From Pseudomonadota bacterium (GTDB lineage: Bacteria > Myxococcota > Myxococcia > Myxococcales > Myxococcaceae): a stretch of DNA of 6,053 bases. The stretch lies in NCBI GenBank assembly GCA_023424585.1, contig JAFADT010000064.1, positions 1 through 6,053 of the forward strand. Direction: 5' to 3'. The translations under genes and the position numbers were made by a program. Within the stretch, counting starts at the first letter, position 1; each line of letters opens with the position of its first letter. This document shows, piece after piece, positions 1 through 6,053 of the stretch. A model generated the notes under the pieces. The model worked only from the letters and a program-made list of their open reading frames with translations, ran no database searches and was not told where the DNA came from.

Positions 1-193
1 CGCTCCGGTCGCGCGACACGCGCAGCGGGTGCAGCTCGTTGCCGGGCAGCAGGCTCGCCGCGCGGCGGGCGTCCACGGTGAAGGCGGCCATCATCGCCGG
101 GGCCCCCTTCGAGTCCACCGGCAGCGCGTACGGGATGTCGTCCACCCGCGAGTAGCGGCCGAACTGTTGCTGGATGCGTCGGGGGAGGAACAT
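1..193 (-). CDS. Acetoacetate decarboxylase-like protein, N-terminal part (runs off left edge)
   Basis: Only the first 64 codons are present; the gene continues beyond base 1. The visible protein starts MFLPRRIQQQFGRY and contains an AFTVDARRAASLLPG segment followed by an ELHPLRV stretch. That arrangement (short basic start, hydrophobic MMAAF strand, then a helix ending in LLPG) resembles the N-terminus of acetoacetate decarboxylase-family proteins. The family's catalytic Lys lies further in and cannot be seen, so activity is not shown. The ATG is preceded by GAAAGG at a suitable distance, and the codon third positions are strongly G/C. It starts 14 bp after the stop of the alpha/beta hydrolase on the same strand, so the two are probably co-transcribed. 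The family assignment comes from recall of the pattern, not a search; the reading frame itself is much more certain than the name. Confidence 0.6.
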   Translation of the reverse strand, partial: MFLPRRIQQQFGRYSRVDDIPYALPVDSKGAPAMMAAFTVDARRAASLLPGNELHPLRVSRDRS

Positions 194-207
194 GGGCGGG
201 CCTTTCG

Positions 208-1269
208 TCAGGGGGTGTCTCGGGGGCGATCCAGCTCCTCGAGGATGAGGGGGAACACGTCCTGCGCCGCGCGCTTGCCCATGAACACGTCCAGGTGGCC
301 GTAGCCCGGCAGGACGTGCAGCGCGTGCCGGCCCGGGTGGAAGTGCTCCAGGTGCTCGAAGCTGCGGCGCTGGCTCCGGGCGAGGAAGCAGCGGTTCTCC
401 TCGCCCGCGAAGAAGACGAAGCGGGCGTCCGTCTGGGGCTCGCGTACGCCCAGGTCCTCCGGCAGCGCGCGGAAGCCCTCCACCGGCACCAGGTGACCGG
501 CGCGCACGCACGCGTCCATCTGGCGGAAGAAGCTGAAGGGCACCGGGCCGAACTCGTGCTGGAGCCAGTCGTGCGTCTGGGCGTTGAGGTTCTCGTGGCG
601 CCAGAGCACCGGGAAGCCCGTGCCGTAGGTGAAGCTCGTCCAGCGGCAGACCAGGTTCTCGCACTCGTGATGCGTCGCCTCCACCACGCGCGTCAGCAGC
701 CGCGCCGTGCGCGTGGGGCCGCCGTAGGCCCACTGCGGATCCAGGAAGGGCGTCAGGCGCGAGACCAGCGGCGCGGCATGGTGCAGCTTCAGCTTCGCGG
801 TCGCGGGCACCACGGGGTGCAGCGACACCGCGTTGGTGAGGATGAGGTCCACGTCGGGCAGCAGCCCCGCCACCGCGGCCATGGTGAAGCTGGTGGAGCC
901 CTGGCAGTGGACGAGGGCCTTGACCTTGTCCGCGCCCGTCTTCTCCCGCACGGTGCGGATGGCGGGCGGGTGGTCCAGGACGGCGGCCTGGTCCAACGTC
1001 CACTCGGCCGGCTCCACGTCCATGCTGGCGCGCCAGTTCTCCAGCCACACGTCGTAGCCGTCTTCCATCAGCGCATCCACCACGGTCTGGCGCACCGGGG
1101 CGCGGAAGATGTTCCCGCGCACGCCGGCCCCGTGCACCAGCACCACCGGCCCCTTGTCAGCCTCCTCGACGCCGCGCAGGTGCACCAGGTGCAGCGCCCG
1201 GCCGTCCCCCGCGAGGAAGGGCACGGTCTCCTCGGTGTAGCGCGGCGCATGGATGGTTTCCGCGGACAT
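208..1269 (-). CDS. Alpha/beta-fold hydrolase with probable Cys nucleophile
   Basis: This is a 353-aa cytoplasmic-looking enzyme with no signal peptide. Visible hydrolase landmarks in order are: strand and oxyanion loop VVLVHGAGV (residues 42-50), nucleophile elbow LVHCQGS (119-125), a candidate acid region FFAGEENRCF (286-295) and the catalytic His in GYGHLDVF (322-329). The residue at the elbow's nucleophile position is Cys122 instead of Ser, as in dienelactone hydrolase. From memory, this overall pattern (HGAGV, HCxGS, GExNR, YGHLD) resembles hydrolases found next to, or fused with, GMC/cholesterol-type oxidoreductases. The substrate is unknown; an ester or lactone of a lipid or sterol-like compound is an inference. 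I chose the ATG at 1269 because a GGGGGA Shine-Dalgarno lies just upstream. An in-frame start 36 codons earlier (1377) would add residues without family character. The next gene on the strand begins 14 bp downstream, suggesting an operon. Confidence 0.88.
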   Translation of the reverse strand: MSAETIHAPRYTEETVPFLAGDGRALHLVHLRGVEEADKGPVVLVHGAGVRGNIFRAPVRQTVVDALMEDGYDVWLENWRASMDVEPAEWTLDQAAVLDHPPAIRTVREKTGADKVKALVHCQGSTSFTMAAVAGLLPDVDLILTNAVSLHPVVPATAKLKLHHAAPLVSRLTPFLDPQWAYGGPTRTARLLTRVVEATHHECENLVCRWTSFTYGTGFPVLWRHENLNAQTHDWLQHEFGPVPFSFFRQMDACVRAGHLVPVEGFRALPEDLGVREPQTDARFVFFAGEENRCFLARSQRRSFEHLEHFHPGRHALHVLPGYGHLDVFMGKRAAQDVFPLILEELDRPRDTP

Positions 1270-1437
1270 GACGGCGTCCCCCACGCGACAAACGTTGGGC
1301 GGTGCCGAGGGGGCGACAACCGCCGCGCAATCCCACCCGGGGCACCGCTCGTCCCGGCCGACAGGGCCCACGGGCAACGGCGCGGCGCCCCCCTGTCACT
1401 CCGCTCACGTCCGCCCTCGGGGTGCTATGCGTGGGGC
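1270..1437. promoter_or_regulatory. Divergent intergenic region between hydrolase and small hypothetical gene
   Basis: This 168-bp stretch separates two divergent starts, so it should hold the promoters of both transcription units. I cannot identify convincing -35/-10 pairs in either direction. The only structure seen is a 7-bp direct repeat, GCGACAA, at 1285-1291 and 1313-1319 (28 bp apart, about three helical turns). It reads TTGTCGC toward the hydrolase and could be a regulator site or chance. Confidence 0.4.
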
Positions 1438-1779
1438 ATGGACACGGGCTGGAGGGACTACGAGGGCGGCGCGACGCTCGGGGGCATGGGCGGCCAGGGC
1501 GGCACCATCGTGCGGGACGAGGGCCTCCGCGACCTCCTGCGGCTGACCTACGAAGCGGATGACTCGCGCTCCTTCCACGTCGTGACCTGCGGGGTCTCCG
1601 GCTGGCTGTCGCATCCACGCTTCTTCGACAACGCGGCGGACGCGCTCCACGCCTTCGAGTCCATGAAGCCCGCGCTGGAGGAGCTGGGCGCCGCGCTCCC
1701 CGAGGGTGGACCGAGGTCCCCGGCGGACGGACGGGCAGCGGGTCCGCTGCTCGCCGCCTTCCGCGTGCGCTTTTCCTGA
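1438..1779 (+). CDS. Small hypothetical protein, 113 aa
   Basis: I do not recognise a named family. The 113-aa product has a Gly-rich N-terminus (EGGATLGGMGGQGG, residues 9-22), then a segment with alternating strand character (GTIVRDEGLRDLLRLTYEA, then FHVVTCGVSGWLSHPRFF, with a single Cys51). A helix DAADAL-type region follows (roughly 64-86, NAADALHAFESMKPALEEL), and a Pro/Gly/Ala tail ends in FRVRFS. There is no signal peptide or membrane segment, so it is probably a soluble cytoplasmic protein. The ATG at 1438 has only a weak GTGGGG upstream, placed very close; the ATG at 1486 is an alternative start. The frame stays open far upstream, but that part lies opposite the hydrolase gene and is a shadow. 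Its upstream neighbour is divergent. Downstream, 134 bp with hairpins separate it from the dioxygenase gene, so it is probably its own transcription unit. Confidence 0.7.
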   Translation: MDTGWRDYEGGATLGGMGGQGGTIVRDEGLRDLLRLTYEADDSRSFHVVTCGVSGWLSHPRFFDNAADALHAFESMKPALEELGAALPEGGPRSPADGRAAGPLLAAFRVRFS

Positions 1780-1834
1780 GTCGCGGCCCTTCCGCGCAAG
1801 GATTGCTTAAGGTTCTCCCGAGATAACCCGGTTC

Positions 1835-1858
1835 GCCGTCCGGTCAGCCCCGGACGGC
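1835..1858 (+). other. Perfect hairpin 1 in the region upstream of the dioxygenase
   Basis: GCCGTCCGG at 1835-1843 pairs perfectly with CCGGACGGC at 1850-1858 around a 6-nt loop. It lies 56 nt after the stop of the small hypothetical gene and 55 nt before the dioxygenase start. No T-run follows, so it may be a U-less terminator of the upstream gene, a structured leader or a palindromic operator. Confidence 0.6.
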
Positions 1859-1863
1859 CCCGC

Positions 1864-1883
1864 GGGTGGCACCCCCGCCACCC
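1864..1883 (+). other. Perfect hairpin 2 in the region upstream of the dioxygenase
   Basis: GGGTGGC at 1864-1870 pairs with GCCACCC at 1877-1883 around a 6-nt C-rich loop. It sits 5 nt after the first hairpin and 17 nt before the GGAGGA ribosome-binding site. If it is transcribed as part of the dioxygenase leader, the ribosome-binding site itself stays outside the stem. Confidence 0.5.
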
Positions 1884-1900
1884 CTGGCTCCCGAGCTCCC

Positions 1901-1906
1901 GGAGGA
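1901..1906 (+). promoter_or_regulatory. Strong Shine-Dalgarno site fixing the dioxygenase start
   Basis: GGAGGA lies 7 nt before the ATG at 1914. It decides against the in-frame GTG at 1866, which lies inside a hairpin and would place a Pro-rich extension before the twin-arginine signal. Confidence 0.85.
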
Positions 1907-1913
1907 ACCCCGG

Positions 1914-2921
<1,008 letters not shown>

Positions 2922-2937
2922 ACTAGGGTGAGCCGGG

Positions 2938-2962
2938 CCACCCCGGGCAGCGTCCGGGGTGG
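2938..2962 (+). terminator. Perfect 9-bp hairpin between dioxygenase and response regulator
   Basis: CCACCCCGG at 2938-2946 pairs with CCGGGGTGG at 2954-2962 across a 7-nt loop, starting 16 nt after the dioxygenase stop. No T-run follows; the regulator's ribosome-binding site begins 9 nt later. It could be a U-less terminator or attenuator, an RNA-stabilising 3' stem, or a palindromic operator for the two-component operon. Confidence 0.5.
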
Positions 2963-2971
2963 AGTGCCCGA

Positions 2972-2978
2972 AGGGAGG
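2972..2978 (+). promoter_or_regulatory. Shine-Dalgarno site of the response regulator
   Basis: AGGGAGG lies 8 nt before the ATG at 2987. A second ATG at 2980 is only 1 nt away and in another frame, so 2987 is the start. Confidence 0.85.
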
Positions 2979-2986
2979 CATGGCGC

Positions 2987-3661
2987 ATGGGCGACCGCAT
3001 CCTGCTGGTGGAGGATGACGACCAGCTCGGATCCCAGATCGTCGGGCACCTGCGCGGCGCGGGCTTCGAGCCCGTGTGGTGGCGCGAGGGCCGCCTGCTC
3101 GTGTCCGGCGAGCTGCCGGACGTGAGCCTCGTGGTGCTGGACCTGATGCTGCCGGGCACCTATGGCCTGGACATGCTCAAGGCGCTGAGGACCTTCTCGG
3201 AGGTCCCGGTGCTCATCCTGAGCGCGCGCAACGACACGCTGGACAAGGTCCGCGCGCTGAAGCTGGGCGCGGACGACTACATGACCAAGCCCTTCTGGCC
3301 GGAGGAGCTGGTGGAGCGCGTCCGCGCGCGCCTGCGCCGCCCCACCCTCCAGAAGGAGCAGGTGGTGGTGGAGGTGGGGCCGCTGCGCATCGACCTCCAG
3401 GCGCACACGGTGCAGGTGCAGGGGCGGCCGGTGGAGCTCACGCGGGTGGAGTTCGAGTTGCTCGCGGCGCTGGCGCGCAGGCCGCAGGAGGCCGTGACGC
3501 GGCAGTGGCTGGTGGAGCACGTGTTGGATCCGGAGCGTGAGGGCACGGAGCGCACGCTGGACGTCCACGTGTCGCGGCTGCGGCGCAAGCTGGGCCCGGT
3601 GAAGTGCGTGGAGACGGTGTGGGGCGTGGGCTACCGGCTGGTGCCCGGGGAGGATGCGTGA
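2987..3661 (+). CDS. OmpR/PhoB-family response regulator
   Basis: This 224-aa protein has a receiver domain (about 3-118) and a winged-helix DNA-binding domain (about 128-218). Receiver residues are complete: acidic cluster Glu9/Asp10/Asp11, phosphoacceptor Asp52 in VVLDLMLPG, switch Ser79 in LILSA, Tyr98, and Lys101 in the KPF motif. The output domain shows the recognition-helix pattern LDVHVSRLRRKL (191-202) and the wing VWGVGYRL (211-218). It should dimerise on direct-repeat operators when phosphorylated by the partner kinase. Its stop codon overlaps the kinase start by 4 nt (GTGA), so the two are translationally coupled and form a cognate pair. Targets are not evident; autoregulation and control of the dioxygenase upstream are reasonable inferences. 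Its length is typical for the family, and no residue is missing. Confidence 0.96.
   Translation: MGDRILLVEDDDQLGSQIVGHLRGAGFEPVWWREGRLLVSGELPDVSLVVLDLMLPGTYGLDMLKALRTFSEVPVLILSARNDTLDKVRALKLGADDYMTKPFWPEELVERVRARLRRPTLQKEQVVVEVGPLRIDLQAHTVQVQGRPVELTRVEFELLAALARRPQEAVTRQWLVEHVLDPEREGTERTLDVHVSRLRRKLGPVKCVETVWGVGYRLVPGEDA
3647..3653 (+). promoter_or_regulatory. Ribosome-binding site inside the regulator gene for the kinase
   Basis: GGGGAGG lies within the last codons of the response regulator, 4 nt before the GTG at 3658. It supports the GTG start and coupled translation; the nearby ATG at 3654 is in another frame. Confidence 0.75.
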
Positions 3662-5208
3662 AGCTGCGGCTGCGGCTGGCGCTCACGGCGGTGGCGGTGA
3701 CGGTGCCCGCCGTGTTCGCGCTGGTGCAGGTGGAGCACTCGGTGCGCCGCCGGACGACGGACGAGGTCATCATCGAGTCCACGCTGTCGCAGATGCAGTC
3801 CGGCGGCCGCGAGCGGTGCGAGGCCGCGCCCGACACCTGGATGGTCCGCCCCCGCTCGCAGCGTCCGCCCTGGGAGCGCGAGGGCCTGCCTGACGGCCAC
3901 GGCGGTCCGCCCTCGGGCACGGTCGGCCCGAACGAGCCACCGGGCAACGGCCCTGGCGCTGGAGGCCCGAGGCCTGGGGACGAGGGCCCTCCTCCCCGGC
4001 CGGGAGCCCGGGGCCCCTCGGGCCGGCGCCTGCCGCCCGTCAGCCTCTATCCCTTCGACGGGCGGTTCGTTTCGAGGAACCCGCAGGCCCCCGAGGTGGA
4101 CGAGGCGCTGCGCAAGGGCGCGCAGGACGACGGCGTGGGCGTGCGCCGCTACTCGAAGGCGGACGGCGCGCTGGTGCAGGACCTGCTGCTGCGCATGCCC
4201 TGGGATGGAGGGCCGTGCGAGTACGTGCTCGTGCGCCGGGTGGAGCCCGCGGAGTCGCCGGAGGTGGGGCTGCCGCCGCTGTACGTCTGGGGCGTGCCCA
4301 CGCTGATCCTCCTGTCCGCGATGGTGGTGGCCCTGGGGCCCGTGGTGCAGCGCCTGCGCCGGCTGACAGAGGAGGTGCGCGCCTCGTCGGGCAGCGGCTA
4401 CGAGCAGCCGGTGACCGTGAGCGGCAGCGACGAGATCGCGGAGCTGGCCAGGGCCTTCCAGCAGGCGCGAGCGGAGATCCAGGCGCAGATGGCGCACCAG
4501 CAGGCGCGCGAGCAGACGCTGCGGGACTTCCTGGCGAACACGACGCACGACGTGATGACGCCGCTCACGGTGTTGCAGGGGCACCTGGCCGCGATGCAGC
4601 AGCGGATGCGCGCGGGCGAGCCGCTGGAGTCAGGCCTGATGCTGTCCGCGATGAGCGAGGCGCACTACATGGCCTCGCTGGTGCACAACCTGGGAGCGGC
4701 GGCGAGGTTGGAGGCCGGAGCGCCACAGGTGCAGCACGCGCCGGTGGACCTGAACGCGTTGGTGTCGCGGGTGCTGGGCCGGCACCAGCCCATCGCGAGG
4801 CCCCAGCGCATTTCCCTGGAGAGCGGAGTGCCGGCGACGCAGACCTGGGTGATGGGCGACGAGACGCTGCTGGAGCAGGCGGTGAGCAATGTGGTGCTCA
4901 ACGGCATCCGCTACGGGCGCGAGGACGGCCACGTGGCGGTGGTGCTGGAGACGACGCGCCAGCAGACCTTCCAGCTGAGGGTCATCGACGACGGCCCCGG
5001 CATCTCCGAGGAGGAGCGCTCGAGGATCCTGGAGCGCCGCTTCCGAGGCAACGCGGCGAGGACACGGGAGCCGCAAGGCCAGGGCCTGGGCCTGCACATC
5101 GTGCACAACGTGGTGGAGCTGCACGGCTGGGAGATGACCCTGGCCCCCTCGGAGTACGGGGGCCTGGAGGTCGCCTTCAGCGGCCCCCTGATGTCTCCGC
5201 CGGGGTGA
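3658..5208 (+). CDS. Membrane sensor histidine kinase with Gly/Pro-rich extracytoplasmic region
   Basis: This is a 516-aa sensor kinase starting at GTG. Domains in order are: first membrane segment (about 5-25), an extracytoplasmic segment (about 26-206), second membrane segment (about 208-230), HAMP-like linker (about 231-283), dimerisation/phosphoacceptor helix with His297 in TTHDVMTPL, and the ATPase domain. The ATPase domain has an N-box with Asn411 and Asn415, G1 DDGPGI (444-449), F-box RRFRG and G2 GQGLGLHI (474-481). All catalytic motifs are present, so it should be active. His-Asp followed by Thr at +4 fits a bifunctional kinase/phosphatase. The extracytoplasmic part contains a low-complexity Gly/Pro run (about 78-122) and two Cys (54 and 187) that could form a disulfide. 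Its ligand is unknown; it matches no sensor domain I recognise. The H-box has Met where Arg is usual. It forms an operon with the preceding regulator. Confidence 0.95.
   Translation: MKLRLRLALTAVAVTVPAVFALVQVEHSVRRRTTDEVIIESTLSQMQSGGRERCEAAPDTWMVRPRSQRPPWEREGLPDGHGGPPSGTVGPNEPPGNGPGAGGPRPGDEGPPPRPGARGPSGRRLPPVSLYPFDGRFVSRNPQAPEVDEALRKGAQDDGVGVRRYSKADGALVQDLLLRMPWDGGPCEYVLVRRVEPAESPEVGLPPLYVWGVPTLILLSAMVVALGPVVQRLRRLTEEVRASSGSGYEQPVTVSGSDEIAELARAFQQARAEIQAQMAHQQAREQTLRDFLANTTHDVMTPLTVLQGHLAAMQQRMRAGEPLESGLMLSAMSEAHYMASLVHNLGAAARLEAGAPQVQHAPVDLNALVSRVLGRHQPIARPQRISLESGVPATQTWVMGDETLLEQAVSNVVLNGIRYGREDGHVAVVLETTRQQTFQLRVIDDGPGISEEERSRILERRFRGNAARTREPQGQGLGLHIVHNVVELHGWEMTLAPSEYGGLEVAFSGPLMSPPG
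3889..4023 (+). other. Low-complexity Gly/Pro-rich coding segment of the kinase sensor region
   Basis: Residues about 78-122 are dominated by Gly and Pro, with scattered Asp, Glu and Arg (for example PPGNGPGAGGPRPG and EGPPPRPGARGP). This is not a folded PAS- or Cache-like sensor; it is probably a disordered loop inserted between the first membrane helix and a small folded part (about 127-200). Its composition resembles the tail of the upstream dioxygenase. Confidence 0.75.
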
Positions 5209-5238
5209 CACGCGGCGGACTCCGCCTTGAGCCCCACC

Positions 5239-5265
5239 GTGTCCGCCCCACGTCGGGGCGGACAC
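5239..5265. terminator. Perfect 11-bp hairpin, likely bidirectional terminator
   Basis: GTGTCCGCCCC at 5239-5249 pairs perfectly with GGGGCGGACAC at 5255-5265 around a 5-nt loop. It lies 30 nt past the kinase stop and about 70 nt past the stop of the convergent basic-protein gene, where a shared terminator is expected. There is no T-run on either side, which is a caveat for classical intrinsic termination. The rest of the 5209-5335 gap shows nothing else. Confidence 0.75.
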
Positions 5266-5335
5266 AGTCCAACTCCCCTCCTCTCGCCGAGCCACGAGCT
5301 GGACGCGACCCGGCTCCCCTCCCCTGAACAGGCCC

Positions 5336-5890
5336 CTACCGCGTCGCGGCCCGACGCGCCGGCGTCCTCGCCTTGGGGGACCGGTGCGCCCGCGCCTTCA
5401 TCGCCGGCATGCGCCGCGCCTTGTGCGCTCGCGCCTTCACCGGGCCCCGGCGCGCATAGCCCGCGGGCCGCATCGCCTTCTTCGCCGTCACCGCCTTCTT
5501 TCGGGGAGCCGTCGCGCGGGCCATCGGCCGCAGGGCCTTCTTCGCCGCGGGGCGCTTGCGCATCATGGGCCTCGCCTTGCGCGCCGGGGTCCGCTCCATC
5601 CTGCGCAGCTGCGACTCGAAGCGCGACAGCGCCGCGCGGAACAGCGCGGCCTTGCGCCGCGTGTCCATGCGCCCGCCCACCACGCGGCTCCCCATGGGGA
5701 CGCGCATGGCTTCACGGCGCAGCCGGTGCGTCAGCTTCTCGTACTGGACCACCAGACCGCGCGCGCGCCGCACCATCCCCATCAGCTCGCGCCGGGACAG
5801 CTCCATCAGGTTGCGCGGCGCACTGGCCAGCACCAGCCGCATCTCCCGCGCGTTCATCAACGCCGTCCCCGTCTCCCGCCTCTTGCGCAT
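5336..5890 (-). CDS. Very basic histone H1-like protein with Lys/Arg/Ala/Pro tail
   Basis: The 184-aa product has two parts. Residues 1-100 are largely helical and Arg-rich, with patterned hydrophobics (RNLMELSRRELMGMVRRARG, about 26-45, and a helix around 78-100). Residues about 101-184 are an almost acid-free tail of Lys, Arg, Ala, Pro and Met with irregular repeats such as KKAL/KKAV/KKAM and a KARAH motif that occurs twice (152-156 and 165-169). Such tails are typical of bacterial histone H1-like, nucleoid-associated proteins, so DNA or RNA binding in the cytoplasm is likely but inferred. I do not recognise a specific family for the N-terminal part. I chose the ATG at 5890 because GAGGGAGGGGG lies just upstream; a TTG nine codons earlier (5917) has no such site. 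It converges on the kinase gene and is transcribed alone. Confidence 0.82.
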   Translation of the reverse strand: MRKRRETGTALMNAREMRLVLASAPRNLMELSRRELMGMVRRARGLVVQYEKLTHRLRREAMRVPMGSRVVGGRMDTRRKAALFRAALSRFESQLRRMERTPARKARPMMRKRPAAKKALRPMARATAPRKKAVTAKKAMRPAGYARRGPVKARAHKARRMPAMKARAHRSPKARTPARRAATR

Positions 5891-6018
5891 GTCCGCCCCC
5901 TCCCTCGGGTTCGCCAAACAGTCGCAAGGTGTGGGGCCGCTCCCCGCGGCGGCAAGGAGGACGCGGGCGAGGCCTGCCCCACCGCCCGTCCCCGCGGAAC
6001 AGGACCGCTGTCCTGCAC
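5891..6018 (-). promoter_or_regulatory. Upstream region of the basic-protein gene
   Basis: This 128-bp region should carry the minus-strand promoter. It ends in a very strong Shine-Dalgarno (GAGGGAGGGGG). A modestly AT-richer patch at about 5911-5930 is the only plausible promoter core, but I cannot assign -35/-10 boxes with confidence. Confidence 0.4.
6000..6015 (-). terminator. Small perfect hairpin near the right edge
   Basis: CAGGAC at 6000-6005 pairs with GTCCTG at 6010-6015 around a 4-nt loop. Read on the minus strand, it begins 3 nt after a possible stop codon at 6019-6021 and is followed by TTCC. It may be a weak terminator of a gene ending there, or an operator for the basic-protein gene. 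Confidence 0.35.
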
Positions 6019-6053
6019 TCAGCCCGAGGCGCTCTCCCTGCGCGCCTCCAGCC
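6019..6053 (-). CDS. Possible C-terminal end of another minus-strand gene
   Basis: One minus-strand frame reads LEARRESASG then TGA (stop at 6019-6021), with the frame open to the right edge. The sequence looks like an ordinary charged C-terminus, and a hairpin follows directly. With only 10 codons visible, this is tentative and no function can be given. Confidence 0.3.
   Translation of the reverse strand, partial: LEARRESASG

Noticed and set aside
1285..1319. GCGACAA direct repeat as a defined operator
   Set aside because: Seven bases occurring twice in 35 bp is weak evidence on its own; it is noted only within the intergenic entry.
295..1437. Upstream in-frame extension of the small 113-aa protein
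   Set aside because: This part is antisense to the alpha/beta hydrolase gene and has shadow-like composition; only the part from 1438 is credible.
1803..1827. Possible promoter TTGCTT ... GATAAC before the dioxygenase
   Set aside because: The spacing between the two boxes is only 13 bp, too short for a sigma-70 promoter; the patch is AT-richer than its surroundings but cannot be called.
3631..4584. Minus-strand open frame opposite the kinase
   Set aside because: It is antisense to a kinase with all motifs intact; His/Arg/Gln-rich composition indicates a shadow frame.
4215..5327. Plus-strand 370-codon frame overlapping the kinase in another phase
   Set aside because: It is Ala/Gly/Arg/Pro-dominated, has no domain and no ribosome-binding site; it exists because stop codons are rare in this GC-rich coding region.
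5891..5917. Upstream TTG start for the basic protein
   Set aside because: The purine-rich Shine-Dalgarno lies between this TTG and the ATG at 5890, so it serves the ATG.

Overview
The window is very GC-rich, with G/C-biased third codon positions, long antisense open frames and strong purine-rich Shine-Dalgarno sites. Together with the protein types (Tat-exported lipoprotein, two-component pair, Lys/Arg/Ala-rich basic protein), this points to a myxobacterium of the Myxococcus/Corallococcus kind. That is inferred from style and cannot be proven from the window. No tRNA, rRNA, CRISPR array, insertion sequence or phage gene is visible.

Layout: (1) 1-1269, minus strand: an alpha/beta hydrolase with an apparent Cys nucleophile, followed 14 bp later by the start of a gene resembling the acetoacetate decarboxylase family, which runs off the left edge. 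(2) 1270-1437: divergent intergenic region. (3) 1438-1779, plus: a small hypothetical protein of 113 aa. (4) 1780-1913: a leader with two adjacent perfect hairpins. (5) 1914-2921, plus: a secreted intradiol ring-cleavage dioxygenase with a twin-arginine signal, a lipobox and a repeated Gly/Pro-rich tail. (6) 2922-2986: a short gap with a perfect 9-bp hairpin. (7) 2987-5208, plus: an OmpR-type response regulator and a membrane histidine kinase, joined by a 4-nt GTGA overlap. (8) 5209-5335: convergent gap with a perfect 11-bp hairpin, a likely bidirectional terminator. (9) 5336-5890, minus: a very basic, histone H1-like protein. (10) 5891-6053: its upstream region, possibly with the last codons of another minus-strand gene at the right edge.

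How the genes may work together: the hydrolase and decarboxylase-like gene look like a two-gene part of a catabolic or lipid-type operon. The dioxygenase, response regulator and kinase lie head to tail. The enzyme appears to be anchored outside the inner membrane, and the kinase has a large extracytoplasmic segment that is also Gly/Pro-rich, so a surface aromatic-cleavage enzyme with its own sensor is a reasonable hypothesis. The hairpin between dioxygenase and regulator leaves open whether they are co-transcribed. The most notable items are this enzyme/sensor pairing, the repeated tail, the tandem leader hairpins and the histone-like protein. Nothing here is clearly a new defence or mobile system.
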